Assembly (NCBI RefSeq): GCF_050030965.1
Contig: NZ_CP188297.1
Coordinates: 1,364,001-1,428,000 of the forward strand
Direction of reading: 5' to 3'
Origin: Glutamicibacter sp002979865
GTDB lineage: Bacteria; Actinomycetota; Actinomycetes; Actinomycetales; Micrococcaceae
DNA: 64,000 nt
Below are positions 45,370 through 53,680 of the stretch, piece by piece. Below the pieces are notes generated by a model that worked only from the letters and a program-made list of their open reading frames with translations, was not told where the DNA came from and ran no database searches. The position numbers were made by a program, and so were the translations under genes. The first letter of the stretch is position 1. Each line of letters opens with the position of its first letter.

Positions 45370-46584
45370 GGTGTGGGCGCCGCATCGAGGACCAACTCTT
45401 CAGGGCTCGTACGCTGGTTGCTGATCCTGATCGCAACGGCGTTGCTTTCCCAAACGGCGCTGAACCTCATTCGTCCGGTGACCACCTATAAGCTCATCTC
45501 TTTTGGCTCCGGCGAGTTCACCGTCGGCGTGGTGACCGCCGCCTATGCCATCCTCCCGCTGTTCACCGCAATGATGCTGGGCCGGGCCAGTTCGCGGATC
45601 CGCAGGATCCGGTTCCTGATGGTTGCCGGCGTGGCCTTGCTGGCCGCGGGCGGCATCGGCATCAATTTCTCCCCGAATGCCTTGACCGTGGCGCTGGCCA
45701 GTGCCGTGCTCGGGCTCGGGCATCTGATGTTTACCATTGGCGGGCAATCTTCCATCGCCCGGTTCTTCCCCGACAGCGATCTGGACAAGGGCTTTGGCTG
45801 GTTCACGGCCGCCTACGCGGCTGGGCAATTCATCGGGCCGCTGATTGGCGGAGTGGTGCTCGGCTCCGGTACCGATGCCGCCTCCCCTGAGCGCATCGCC
45901 GGCATCAGCCTGTCGCTGTGGATTGCGGCCGGGTGCTCACTGCTAGCTGTCCCCTTCTTGCTTCCGAGCTGGCAGCCGAGGATTTCCAAGACGGCGCCGC
46001 AAACCCGCCCGGCGAAGTCCGAAGCCTCCATTCCCTCGGTCTTGCGCATCAAGGGCATGGCTTCGCACATGTTCGCCTCGATGACCTTGCTGGCCATGCT
46101 GGACATCCTCACGGCCTTCTTGCCGCTGGTGGCGGAGAAACATGGCGTCACACCCGAAGATGTTGGTGTGCTTTTGGCCATTCGAGGTTTCGCTTCGGTA
46201 GTTTCCCGGCTGTTCATCCCCAAGCTCTCGGCCCACTTCGAACGCAACCACTTGCTGGTCACCAGTTTGTACATTTCGGGCATAGCCATCGCGCTGGCCC
46301 CGATCTTCATCGATTCGCTGTGGGCCTCCGGGGCCGCGTTGCTGGTCGGCGGCTTCTTCCTGGGCCTGGGCCAGCCGATGACCATGACTATGATTTCCAC
46401 CTCGGTACCGGCGGTGGACCGCGGTGCCGCATTGGCCGTGCGGCTCATGGGAAACCGGGTCGGACAAGTAGCTTTGCCGATCATCTCGAGTACGGTCGCC
46501 GCGGGTTTGGGGCCGGCGGGAGCGATCTGGTTCTGCTGCGCGCTGCTCTGCCTGAGCGGAGCGGAGAAGAGCGTGCGCCGCTAG
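45370..46584 (+). CDS. MFS transporter
   Basis: About 404 residues with twelve hydrophobic helices in two halves. After a short N-terminus, RWLLILIATALLSQTALNLI starts helix 1. TTYKLISFGSGEFTVGVVTA and the LGRASSRIRRIRF loop (the MFS GxxxDRxxxR position) follow. The substrate is unknown; drug-efflux-like. Possible starts are GTG 45370 and GTG 45376, with AGGCAGG just upstream. A longer frame from TTG 45337 is less likely. No regulator next to it. Confidence 0.82.
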   Translation, partial: GVGAASRTNSSGLVRWLLILIATALLSQTALNLIRPVTTYKLISFGSGEFTVGVVTAAYAILPLFTAMMLGRASSRIRRIRFLMVAGVALLAAGGIGINFSPNALTVALASAVLGLGHLMFTIGGQSSIARFFPDSDLDKGFGWFTAAYAAGQFIGPLIGGVVLGSGTDAASPERIAGISLSLWIAAGCSLLAVPFLLPSWQPRISKTAPQTRPAKSEASIPSVLRIKGMASHMFASMTLLAMLDILTAFLPLVAEKHGVTPEDVGVLLAIRGFASVVSRLFIPKLSAHFERNHLLVTSLYISGIAIALAPIFIDSLWASGAALLVGGFFLGLGQPMTMTMISTSVPAVDRGAALAVRLMGNRVGQVALPIISSTVAAGLGPAGAIWFCCALLCLSGAEKSVRR

Positions 46585-46806
46585 CGTGAGAAAACGCACG
46601 AGCGCCGCCCTGCGGTTGACAGCACACCGGTAGGGCGAGAACACTAGGTAACGGTGCCGGGCCGCTGGTAACCCCGGGCTCCAAAATTCTGCCGCTTCGA
46701 GCGGCCTTCCGCCGAGAGGCGTTCCCGGTCCGGCACCTTCAAATACCCGGTGTTAACTTCCACGTCGTAAACTGTTCTGCGTTGGTACCAATAGCCGTCG
46801 AATCGA

Positions 46807-47436
46807 ATGGTGCGCCGTAAAGTGAAGTTCCAGATCTTTCCCTCCGCCTCGCGCGGCATCGAGTTGCTGTGCGGGTTGACGACGACCATTCGCACCTCCG
46901 TTGCCAATGTCGCCGAGATGATCGGCTCACCCGATACCCGTGCGGACCAGCTGCGGGATCTGGCCTCCGCGGAAGCCGAGGCCTCCGATCTGGTGCACGC
47001 GGTGCTCACCCACCTGCGAACCAGCTATATCAGCCCGCTTCCCCGCGAAGACATGTACACGCTTTCGCGCTTGCTGCACGAAACCATGGAACAGCTGCGC
47101 GGCACCGGCGAACTGATCATGACCGTTGGCTCCACCCCGCTTTCCGAGCGTTCCTCGGAGCAGCTTGAACTCATTTCGCAGCTGGCCGAGCTGGCCTCCG
47201 ATTCGGTCCAGCGCCTGCATAACCTCGATGACCTGGAAGACAACTGGCTGCAGATGCTGCAGTTCTCCAAGCGCGCGGCCCGAACCCACCTGGTGTGGGT
47301 CAATGAGATCGCGAAGTTCGCCAAGCCAGGGACCATCCACCGCCACCAGCGCGTGGCCGACCACCTGATGCTTACCGCCAACACCCTGCGCCAGTTCGCC
47401 GACCACCTGGGTCGCGTGCTGGTGAAGGAGTCCTAG
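46807..47436 (+). CDS. DUF47 (PhoU-like) phosphate transport accessory protein
   Basis: 209 residues, mostly helical, of the DUF47/YkaA family: KFQIFPSASRGIELLCGLTT at the start and a RDLASAEAEASDLVHAVLTHL helix. These proteins are encoded with PiT-type transporters and are thought to modulate them, as PhoU does for Pst. The stop lies 5 bases before the PiT start, so they are translationally linked. No Shine-Dalgarno is visible before the ATG. Confidence 0.88.
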   Translation: MVRRKVKFQIFPSASRGIELLCGLTTTIRTSVANVAEMIGSPDTRADQLRDLASAEAEASDLVHAVLTHLRTSYISPLPREDMYTLSRLLHETMEQLRGTGELIMTVGSTPLSERSSEQLELISQLAELASDSVQRLHNLDDLEDNWLQMLQFSKRAARTHLVWVNEIAKFAKPGTIHRHQRVADHLMLTANTLRQFADHLGRVLVKES

Positions 47437-47441
47437 GGGAA

Positions 47442-48470
47442 ATGACCATCCTTTCGGTCCTCACCGGATTCGCGATCGTCCTGACCCTGGGCTATGGCGT
47501 GCTCAACGGCTTCAGGGATTCCTCTACGGCCGTTGCGGCCTCCGTCCGCACCAGGGCGCTGCGCCCGGCCATTGCGGTCTCTGTGGCGGCGGTATTCGCC
47601 TTCCTCGGCACCTTGGCGACCTCGGGGCTGAGCGTGGCGCTGGTGGACAAGCTGAACTTCAATCTCCCCGATGGCGTCGTCGGATTGAAGCTGCTGATCT
47701 GCGGCCTGCTGACCGCCGGCGCGTGGGGCCTGTATTGCTGGTGGCGCGGCCTGCCGGTCAGTTCCACCCATGCGCTGTTCTCCGGCTTGGTGGGCGCCAG
47801 CGGCGCCTCGGCTTTCATGGGCGACCTGTCGATGTCCGGGGCCTGGGGTCTGCTGCTCGGCTCGGTGCTGCTGCCCATGCTGATCACCCCGGTCATCGCC
47901 TACCTGTTGTCCTATGCGCTGGTGATTCCGGCGACCTGGCTGATGCGCCACAACTCCTCGCGTTCGGTCAACAACGGCTCGCGCGCAGGCCAGGCCATCA
48001 CCGCCTGCGCCGTGGCTCTGGGACTGGGGCTGCAAGATGGCCAGCGCACCGGCGCGATGATCGCACTGGTGCTGATCACCGGTCATGCAATGGACCCGGG
48101 GCCCGTGACATGGGCTATCCAGCTGGCCGCGGCCTCGGCACTGGGGCTTGGCGTGCTCCTGGGCGGATGGCGCATCACCTATACGCTCGGCCGCCGGCTG
48201 GTGAACTTCGATCCGCTGCGCGGCATGATCGCCCAGGGCGTAGCCGCGGCAATGCTGTTCCTCGGCTCGCTCGTCTTGCACCTGCCGCTGTCCACCACGC
48301 AGGCGGTAACCAGCGGCATCGTCGGTGCCGGCAATAACCAGTCTTTCGAATCGGTGGTGTGGCGCAATGTCACCAAGGTGCTGCTGCACTGGGTGCTGAC
48401 CCCGATTGCCTGCGTTGCCTGCGGCGCGATTCTCACCCTGGCGGTGCACCCGCTGCTGGGCAACGCCTAG
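47442..48470 (+). CDS. pit: PiT family inorganic phosphate transporter
   Basis: 342 residues with about ten helices and two copies of the PiT signature. The N-terminal GVLNGFRDSSTAVAASV is the GxNDxxNxxG-like motif. The C-terminal HLPLSTTQAVTSGIVGAGNN is the second. GLPVSSTHALFSGLVGA lies between. It imports phosphate (or metal phosphate) by proton symport and is the low-affinity partner of PstSCAB. GGGGAA precedes the ATG. Stops of this gene and the convergent XRE gene overlap. Confidence 0.92.
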   Translation: MTILSVLTGFAIVLTLGYGVLNGFRDSSTAVAASVRTRALRPAIAVSVAAVFAFLGTLATSGLSVALVDKLNFNLPDGVVGLKLLICGLLTAGAWGLYCWWRGLPVSSTHALFSGLVGASGASAFMGDLSMSGAWGLLLGSVLLPMLITPVIAYLLSYALVIPATWLMRHNSSRSVNNGSRAGQAITACAVALGLGLQDGQRTGAMIALVLITGHAMDPGPVTWAIQLAAASALGLGVLLGGWRITYTLGRRLVNFDPLRGMIAQGVAAAMLFLGSLVLHLPLSTTQAVTSGIVGAGNNQSFESVVWRNVTKVLLHWVLTPIACVACGAILTLAVHPLLGNA

Positions 48471-48664
48471 TCTTCGCCCGGAATGAAGAGGTCTTCGATC
48501 TTGCAGCCGAAGACCGCCGAGAGCTTGAATGCCAGCGGCAGGGACGGGTCGTAGCGGCCTTTTTCAAGCGAGATGACGGTCTGCCGGGAGACGCCCAGCA
48601 GGTCGGCCAATGCTTGCTGGGAGAACCCGCGTTCCCTGCGGTATGCACTGAGATTGTTCTCCAC
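48467..48664 (-). CDS. XRE family regulator, 65 aa
   Basis: A minimal helix-turn-helix protein: RRERGFSQQALADLLGVSRQ, then TVISLEKGRYDPSLPLAFKL and SAVFGCKIEDLF. This is the short Cro/YozG-type regulator that often follows a membrane protein gene. The GTG start shares one base with the TAG of the upstream gene, so the two are coupled. It ends convergently on pit. Confidence 0.88.
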   Translation of the reverse strand: MENNLSAYRRERGFSQQALADLLGVSRQTVISLEKGRYDPSLPLAFKLSAVFGCKIEDLFIPGED

Positions 48665-49128
48665 TAGCTTTCTGCCCGCTTAATGATGAAATAGCGGATT
48701 CCGAAGTCAAGCAACGCCAGCAGCACGACACCAGCCAGAACGAGGCCAAGTGATGCTTGGATCTGAATGAACGAAAACACTGCACCACCGAGGCCGCAAA
48801 CTAACAGCAAATCCTGGAACACTCCGATGGCAGCTCGGTCATACCACTGGCTCTCCACCGATATCTCGGGGTTCCTTGTGGCACCGCGCAGGGTGTCGCG
48901 ATCCAGCAGCAACGCCCAGCAAGCTGTAGAAAGCACCGGCAGCAAGCCAGCGGCCATGAGCAACGCTGCCAAGACGAAATGCTCCGGGGCGTTCAGCCGG
49001 GCGAAGAGCACACCTGCACCGGCTGAAAGCACTGCCCCTGCGCTGAGGCTGACGGCAATCAGGGCGCCCGACCCGCCACCGAAGCGCGAACGGCCCCATT
49101 TGCTCTGGCCAACTGCTTTTGAATCCAT
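48664..49128 (-). CDS. four-helix membrane protein paired with XRE regulator
   Basis: 154 residues with about four membrane helices: SGALIAVSLSAGAVLSAGAG, FVLAALLMAAGLLPVLSTA, FQDLLLVCGLGGAVFSFI and LVLAGVVLLALLDFGIRYFI. It is similar in layout to the DUF3169/DUF2178-type partners of small XRE regulators. No enzymatic motif. AGGGGACAACG precedes the ATG. Repeats upstream probably control both genes. Confidence 0.75.
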   Translation of the reverse strand: MDSKAVGQSKWGRSRFGGGSGALIAVSLSAGAVLSAGAGVLFARLNAPEHFVLAALLMAAGLLPVLSTACWALLLDRDTLRGATRNPEISVESQWYDRAAIGVFQDLLLVCGLGGAVFSFIQIQASLGLVLAGVVLLALLDFGIRYFIIKRAES

Positions 49129-49151
49129 CGTTGTCCCCTATCCCTATTGAT

Positions 49152-49202
49152 GTAAACCACACTTTACTGACAAGCGTGCTTTACAGTCAAGGGTGCTTTA
49201 CA
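49152..49202. promoter_or_regulatory. repeated operator candidates upstream of the membrane/XRE pair
   Basis: GTGCTTTACA occurs twice in direct orientation (49176-49185 and 49193-49202, 17 bases apart). An inverted relative, TGTAAACCAC, is at 49151-49160 and together with ACTTTAC makes GTAAA-N6-TTTAC. Such clustering suggests autoregulation by the XRE protein. Confidence 0.5.
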
Positions 49203-49217
49203 TGAATAGTTAAAGTG

Positions 49218-49247
49218 CAGCGGCGCACCGTAATCGGTGCGCCGCTG
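49218..49247 (-). terminator. terminator after pstB
   Basis: CAGCGGCGCACCG and CGGTGCGCCGCTG form a perfect 13-bp stem with a TAAT loop about 85 bases past the pstB stop. On the minus strand CACTTTAAC follows. Confidence 0.75.
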
Positions 49248-49331
49248 GCGGTGATCCCCTCCAGGATCCCCGGAAGACCCCCCTTCCGGTCCGTCTACCG
49301 CCGGCTCAAGGAGCGGCGGTATCCGAAATCT

Positions 49332-50111
49332 TTATCCGAAGCGTCCGGAGACGTAATCCTCGGTGGCCTTCTGCTCCGGGTTGGAGAAGATGGCTGCAGT
49401 GTCGTTGTACTCGATGAGCTTGCCCGGCTTGCCGGTGCCCGCAATGTTGAAGAACGCGGTCTTGTCGCTCACGCGTGCAGCCTGCTGCATATTGTGGGTC
49501 ACGATCACTACGGTGTAGTCGTTCTTCAGCTCGTTGATCAGGTCCTCGATAGCCAGGGTGGAGATCGGGTCCAATGCCGAGCAAGGCTCATCCATCAGGA
49601 TCACGTCCGGCTTGACCGCAATGGTGCGGGCGATGCACAGGCGCTGCTGCTGGCCGCCGGAGAGTCCCGAGCCCGGCTTGTCCAGGCGATCCTTGACTTC
49701 GTTCCACAAGTTGGCGCCGCGTAGCGACTTCTCGACCAGGGCATCGGCATCGGACTTGGAAATCCGCTGGCCGTTCAGCTTCACTCCGGCGAGCACGTTG
49801 TCCTTGATGGACATGGTCGGGAACGGATTCGGACGCTGGAAGACCATGCCGATCTGGCTGCGCACGGTGACCGGGTCGACGCCGGCGCCGTACAGGTCAT
49901 CGCCGTCCAGCAGGACCTGGCCCTCGACGCGGCCGCCCGGGATGACCTCGTGCATGCGGTTCAGGGTGCGCAGGAAGGTGGACTTGCCGCAGCCCGAGGG
50001 GCCGATGAAAGCGGTGACGGACTTCGGCTCGATGTTGATCGAGACGCCTTCAACGGCGAGGAACTTGGAGTAGTAGACGTTCAGGTCGTTGACGTCAATG
50101 CGTTTTGCCAT
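49332..50111 (-). CDS. pstB: phosphate ABC transporter ATP-binding protein
   Basis: 259 residues, the usual PstB length. Walker A GPSGCGKST (37-45), Q-loop VFQRPNPFPTMSI, signature LSGGQQQR and Walker B VILMDEPCSALD. It drives high-affinity phosphate import together with PstA, PstC and PstS. AAGGATTACATC precedes the ATG. It is the last gene of the pst operon, about 47 bases after pstA. Confidence 0.97.
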   Translation of the reverse strand: MAKRIDVNDLNVYYSKFLAVEGVSINIEPKSVTAFIGPSGCGKSTFLRTLNRMHEVIPGGRVEGQVLLDGDDLYGAGVDPVTVRSQIGMVFQRPNPFPTMSIKDNVLAGVKLNGQRISKSDADALVEKSLRGANLWNEVKDRLDKPGSGLSGGQQQRLCIARTIAVKPDVILMDEPCSALDPISTLAIEDLINELKNDYTVVIVTHNMQQAARVSDKTAFFNIAGTGKPGKLIEYNDTAAIFSNPEQKATEDYVSGRFG

Positions 50112-50158
50112 GATGTAATCCTTGAAAAGTTCGGGTTTGTCCGGACCGGAGCCTTAGC

Positions 50159-51298
50159 TCAACGGCCCTTCTTTGGGGCGAAGATCGAAGCGACCAGGCG
50201 GGCGATGAGGTTCAAAGCCATGACCATGAAGATCAGCAGCAGGGCAGCAGCCCAGGCGCGCTGCACCGACGGGTCGATGTTCGTCGGGCTGGTCGGAGTC
50301 AGGATCTGGTAGTAGATGAACGTCGGCAGCGTGGACATCCAGTTTGCGAAGACGTTCATGTTGATCTGGCTTGCGATGCCTGCGGTGACCAGGATTGGCG
50401 CGGTCTCGCCGATCACGCGGGCGATGGCCAGGGTGACGCCCGAGGCGATGCCGGAGATCGCGGTCGGGATGACGACCTTCAAGATGGTGCGCCAGCGGCG
50501 CACGCCCAGCGCGAAGGAAGCTTCACGCAGTTCGTTGGGAACGATCTTGAGCATTTCCTCGGTGGAGCGGACCACCGTTGGGATCATCAGCACGCTCAAC
50601 GCGACCGCCGCGACGATGCCCATGCGGGCGTTCGGACCCAGGATCATGCCGAAGAAGGCCGCTGCGAACAGGCCGGCAACGATCGAAGGGATGCCGGTCA
50701 TCACGTCGACGAAGAAGGTGATCGCCTTGGACAGCGCCTTGCCCTGCCCGTATTCCACCAGGTAGACAGCGGTCAGCATGCCCACCGGAACGGAGATCAA
50801 GGTGGCCCACAGGGTGATCAGCAAGGTGCCCATCACCGCGTGGTACGCGCCGCCGACTACCGGGGTGCCATTGGCGACGGATTCATTGTCCACCGCGCCG
50901 GTCACGCCGTTCATGGAGCTGAACAGGAAGTGGCTATTCAGGCCCGGCATGCCCTTTTCCAGCACCGTATAGAGCACGGATACCAGCGGGATTACGGCGA
51001 CGATGAACGCCGCGTAGATCAGGTAGGTCCACATCGCGTTCTTGCCGCGGCGCTTGCCTTCAGCTGCGGTGGTGATCACGGAGGCGGCCACCAGGAAGAT
51101 GAGCGCCGAGTAGATGGCGAAGGAGGCAACGTTGAAGCCGGTCAGCGTGGACGCTGCCGCGCCGACAATGATGGCGCCTGCGGCGATCGCCCAGATGGCC
51201 CACTTCGGCAGCTTGCCCTTGGCCAAGGAGTTGCGCTTGCGCACCGGTGGAGTCGGGGCCCCGGGCCTGTTGCTCTGGTTAGTAGTCATGGTGCTCAT
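50159..51298 (-). CDS. pstA: phosphate ABC transporter permease PstA
   Basis: 379 residues, longer than the usual about 300 because of an extended N-terminus with two to three extra hydrophobic segments, as in other Micrococcaceae. The canonical permease core follows: PVGMLTAVYLVEYGQGKAL, VDVMTGIPSIVAGLFAAAFF and the EAA-type loop NELREASFALGVRRWRTILK. The ATG shares one base with the pstC stop (TGATG). Confidence 0.95.
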   Translation of the reverse strand: MSTMTTNQSNRPGAPTPPVRKRNSLAKGKLPKWAIWAIAAGAIIVGAAASTLTGFNVASFAIYSALIFLVAASVITTAAEGKRRGKNAMWTYLIYAAFIVAVIPLVSVLYTVLEKGMPGLNSHFLFSSMNGVTGAVDNESVANGTPVVGGAYHAVMGTLLITLWATLISVPVGMLTAVYLVEYGQGKALSKAITFFVDVMTGIPSIVAGLFAAAFFGMILGPNARMGIVAAVALSVLMIPTVVRSTEEMLKIVPNELREASFALGVRRWRTILKVVIPTAISGIASGVTLAIARVIGETAPILVTAGIASQINMNVFANWMSTLPTFIYYQILTPTSPTNIDPSVQRAWAAALLLIFMVMALNLIARLVASIFAPKKGR

Positions 51299-52233
51299 CA
51301 GTTAGCTCCCGAGAATTCCTTGTGGCGGGCGATGATTCCACGAGCGATCATGTTCACGACCAGGGTGATCAGGAACAGGACCAGGCCGGCGGCGATCAGC
51401 TCTGCCAGGCGCAGGCCGAAGGCCTCAGGGAAGTTCAAGGCGATTTCCGCGGCGATAGTCTGGTTGCCGGTCTTGATCAGCGATGGGATCAGGTTGCCGG
51501 TGGAGAGCACCAGCGCAACGGCCATGGTCTCGCCCAAGGCGCGGCCCAGACCCAGCATGACGGCGGAAATGATGCCCGGACGGGCGAACGGGATCACCGC
51601 GGTGGTGATCATTTCCCAGCGGGTTGCGCCCAGTGCCAGCGCGGCTTCCTCGTGCAGCTTGGGAGTCTGCAAGAAGATCTCGCGGCTCAGCGAGGTGATG
51701 ATCGGCAGCACCATCACGGCCAGCACGATGCCGGCGGTGAGCATGGTCTTGCCGGTCTGGCTGGCGGGGCCTTCGAAGATGGGGATGAAGCCCAGATTCT
51801 TGGCCAGCCATTCGTAGCCTGGAACCAGAGCCGGAGCGAGCACCATGTAGCCCCACGCGCCGTAGATCACCGAGGGGATCGCGGCGAGCAGATCGATCAG
51901 GTAGCCCAGCGGGCCTGCGACCTTGCGTGGAGCGAAGTGCGAGATGAACAGCGCCACGCCGATGCCGATCGGGGTGGCGATCAGCAGCGCGATAGCCGCT
52001 GCGATCACGGTGCCGATAACAATCGGCCAGATGTAAGCGAAGAATCCTGCGCCGCCGGAAATCTCCGCCGGATCGGCGAAGAACGTCGGCAGGGCTTGGA
52101 TCAGCAAGAAGACCGCGACCGCGAAGAGCGTGATCAGGATCAGGACACCGGCGCCCAGGGCGGCACCGGAGAAGATCTTGTCACCAGCGCGGCCGGAAGT
52201 CGATGACTTGCTTGTCAAAGCATTGGTAGTCAT
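51298..52233 (-). CDS. pstC: phosphate ABC transporter permease PstC
   Basis: 311 residues with six membrane helices. Conserved features: ATPIGIGVALFISHFAPRKV, LIDLLAAIPSVIYGAWGYMV and the EAA loop KLHEEAALALGATRWEMITT. It pairs with PstA to form the channel. AAAGGCTCTAGCC precedes the ATG. A hairpin lies between pstS and this gene and may limit its expression compared with pstS. Confidence 0.96.
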   Translation of the reverse strand: MTTNALTSKSSTSGRAGDKIFSGAALGAGVLILITLFAVAVFLLIQALPTFFADPAEISGGAGFFAYIWPIVIGTVIAAAIALLIATPIGIGVALFISHFAPRKVAGPLGYLIDLLAAIPSVIYGAWGYMVLAPALVPGYEWLAKNLGFIPIFEGPASQTGKTMLTAGIVLAVMVLPIITSLSREIFLQTPKLHEEAALALGATRWEMITTAVIPFARPGIISAVMLGLGRALGETMAVALVLSTGNLIPSLIKTGNQTIAAEIALNFPEAFGLRLAELIAAGLVLFLITLVVNMIARGIIARHKEFSGAN

Positions 52234-52296
52234 GGCTAGAGCCTTTACGAAACGGGGGTGGTGCAGTTTTCACTGCGGGGGTGGAGGGGTACTGCT

Positions 52297-52328
52297 GGTG
52301 CGGGTGGGTGAGTTCGTCCACCCGCACC
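52297..52328 (-). other. intraoperonic hairpin between pstS and pstC
   Basis: GGTGCGGGTGG (52297-52307) pairs perfectly with CCACCCGCACC (52318-52328). It has no U run, so stabilisation of the pstS mRNA or partial attenuation is more likely than full termination. This would give more PstS than permease. Confidence 0.55.
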
Positions 52329-52352
52329 TGGTGCCGGTTGCCCGGCGGGGTA

Positions 52353-53468
52353 CTACTCGGCGACGGTGATGCCGTCGATCGACTTCTTTGCCTTCTCGGC
52401 AATGGCTGCCGAGATCGGGGCGTTGCCTGCCGAAGCCTGCGCGGTCTTCTGGCCATCTTCGGAGATGACGTAGTTGCCGAAGGCCTTGACCAGATCGGCT
52501 GTTGCCTGGTCCTTGTAGCTGCTGCAGAAGATGTGGTACGAAACCAGGACGATTGGGTAGGTGCCCGCTTCGGTGGTGTCGCGCTCCAGGTCCAGAGCCA
52601 GGTCGTTCTCGGCTGCGCCTTCAACTGGGGTTGCGGTCTCCAGGGCCTTGGCAGCTGCTTCAGCAGAAATCTTGGTGTATTCCTCGCCGACCTTCACGTT
52701 CACGGTGGACAGGCCGCCCACTGCGGAGAAGTCGGCGTAGGTGATTGCGCCGTTGGTGGAGGTGGTGGTCGAAACCACGCCAGAGGTGCCCTTGGCATTC
52801 TCCGACTGGATGTCGCTTGGCCAGTCGCCGGAAACATCGTAGCTCCAAACGTCAGCCGCTGCGGCCTTCAGGTACTCGACGAAGTTCTCGGTGGTACCGG
52901 ACTCATCATTGCGGTGCACCACGGTGATTGCGGTGTCCGGGAGTTCAACGCCTTCGTTCTGCTTGGCGATAGCCTCATCGTTCCACTTGGTGATTTCCTT
53001 CTTGAACACCTTGGCGATGGTGGCTGCGTCCATGTTGATCTCTTCAACGCCTTCGAGGTTGAAAGCGATCGCGATCGGCGAAACGTAGGCCGGGATGTTG
53101 AATGCGCCTTCTGGGCCGCAAACTTCCTTGGCCTTTTCGGCTTCGTCTTCCTTCAGGTATGCATCCGAGCCGGCGAACTGCGCGCCACCTGCCAGGAATG
53201 CTTCGCGGCCTGCGCCGGAGCCATCTGGCGAGTACTGCACGTTGGCTTCCGGGTTGGCGGTCTTGAAGCCGGTGGTCCATGCTTCCATGGCCGAGTTCTG
53301 GCTGGATGCGCCGATGCCGGTCAGGGTTCCGGTGACACCGGATGCTGCCGACGCCTCGGCACCTTCAGAACCTGCTGCGGCGGTTGGGTTATCCGAGCCG
53401 CAAGCGGTCAGCGCGAGTGCCGCTACGGAAAGAACAGCAGCTGCGCTGCCAAAGCGATTGAGCTTCAC
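52353..53468 (-). CDS. pstS: phosphate-binding lipoprotein PstS
   Basis: 371 residues. A lipoprotein signal with LTAC (20-23) anchors it to the outer face of the membrane. The phosphate-binding features are GIGASSQNSAMEAWT, GSDAYLKEDE and HRNDESGTTENFVEYL. The start is GTG, with GGGGAGTAAATCTC upstream. First gene of the pst operon, behind a PHO box, so it is induced in phosphate starvation. Confidence 0.96.
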   Translation of the reverse strand: MKLNRFGSAAAVLSVAALALTACGSDNPTAAAGSEGAEASAASGVTGTLTGIGASSQNSAMEAWTTGFKTANPEANVQYSPDGSGAGREAFLAGGAQFAGSDAYLKEDEAEKAKEVCGPEGAFNIPAYVSPIAIAFNLEGVEEINMDAATIAKVFKKEITKWNDEAIAKQNEGVELPDTAITVVHRNDESGTTENFVEYLKAAAADVWSYDVSGDWPSDIQSENAKGTSGVVSTTTSTNGAITYADFSAVGGLSTVNVKVGEEYTKISAEAAAKALETATPVEGAAENDLALDLERDTTEAGTYPIVLVSYHIFCSSYKDQATADLVKAFGNYVISEDGQKTAQASAGNAPISAAIAEKAKKSIDGITVAE

Positions 53469-53550
53469 GAGATTTACTCCCCATGTTGGTAGATCGATGT
53501 AAAACCTTCAGCGGCGTCTTCCCGCTTCATCTACGACGTTAAAGATCGAA

Positions 53551-53590
53551 AGTAACCAGCTCCCCCGGCAAAGGTGAACATAAGGTTAAC
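53551..53590 (-). promoter_or_regulatory. PHO box (PhoP-binding direct repeats) of pstS
   Basis: On the minus strand GTTAACC TTAT GTTCACC (53590-53573) are two 7-base units spaced for 11-bp periodicity. A weaker unit GGTTACT follows at 53557-53551. This matches the actinobacterial PHO box built from GTTCACC repeats. It lies about 85-120 bases before the pstS start. Confidence 0.8.
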
Positions 53591-53680
53591 AACATACCTG
53601 AAGCCAAGTGATCCTGCTCACCAGCGCAATATCCCGGCAGCTTCTGCCACCTGCCGCCGAACACGTGGAAGACTGAAGCC

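Noticed and set aside
46644..47009. Minus-strand frame upstream of the DUF47 gene
   Set aside because: Overlaps the conserved DUF47 coding sequence and has no motif.
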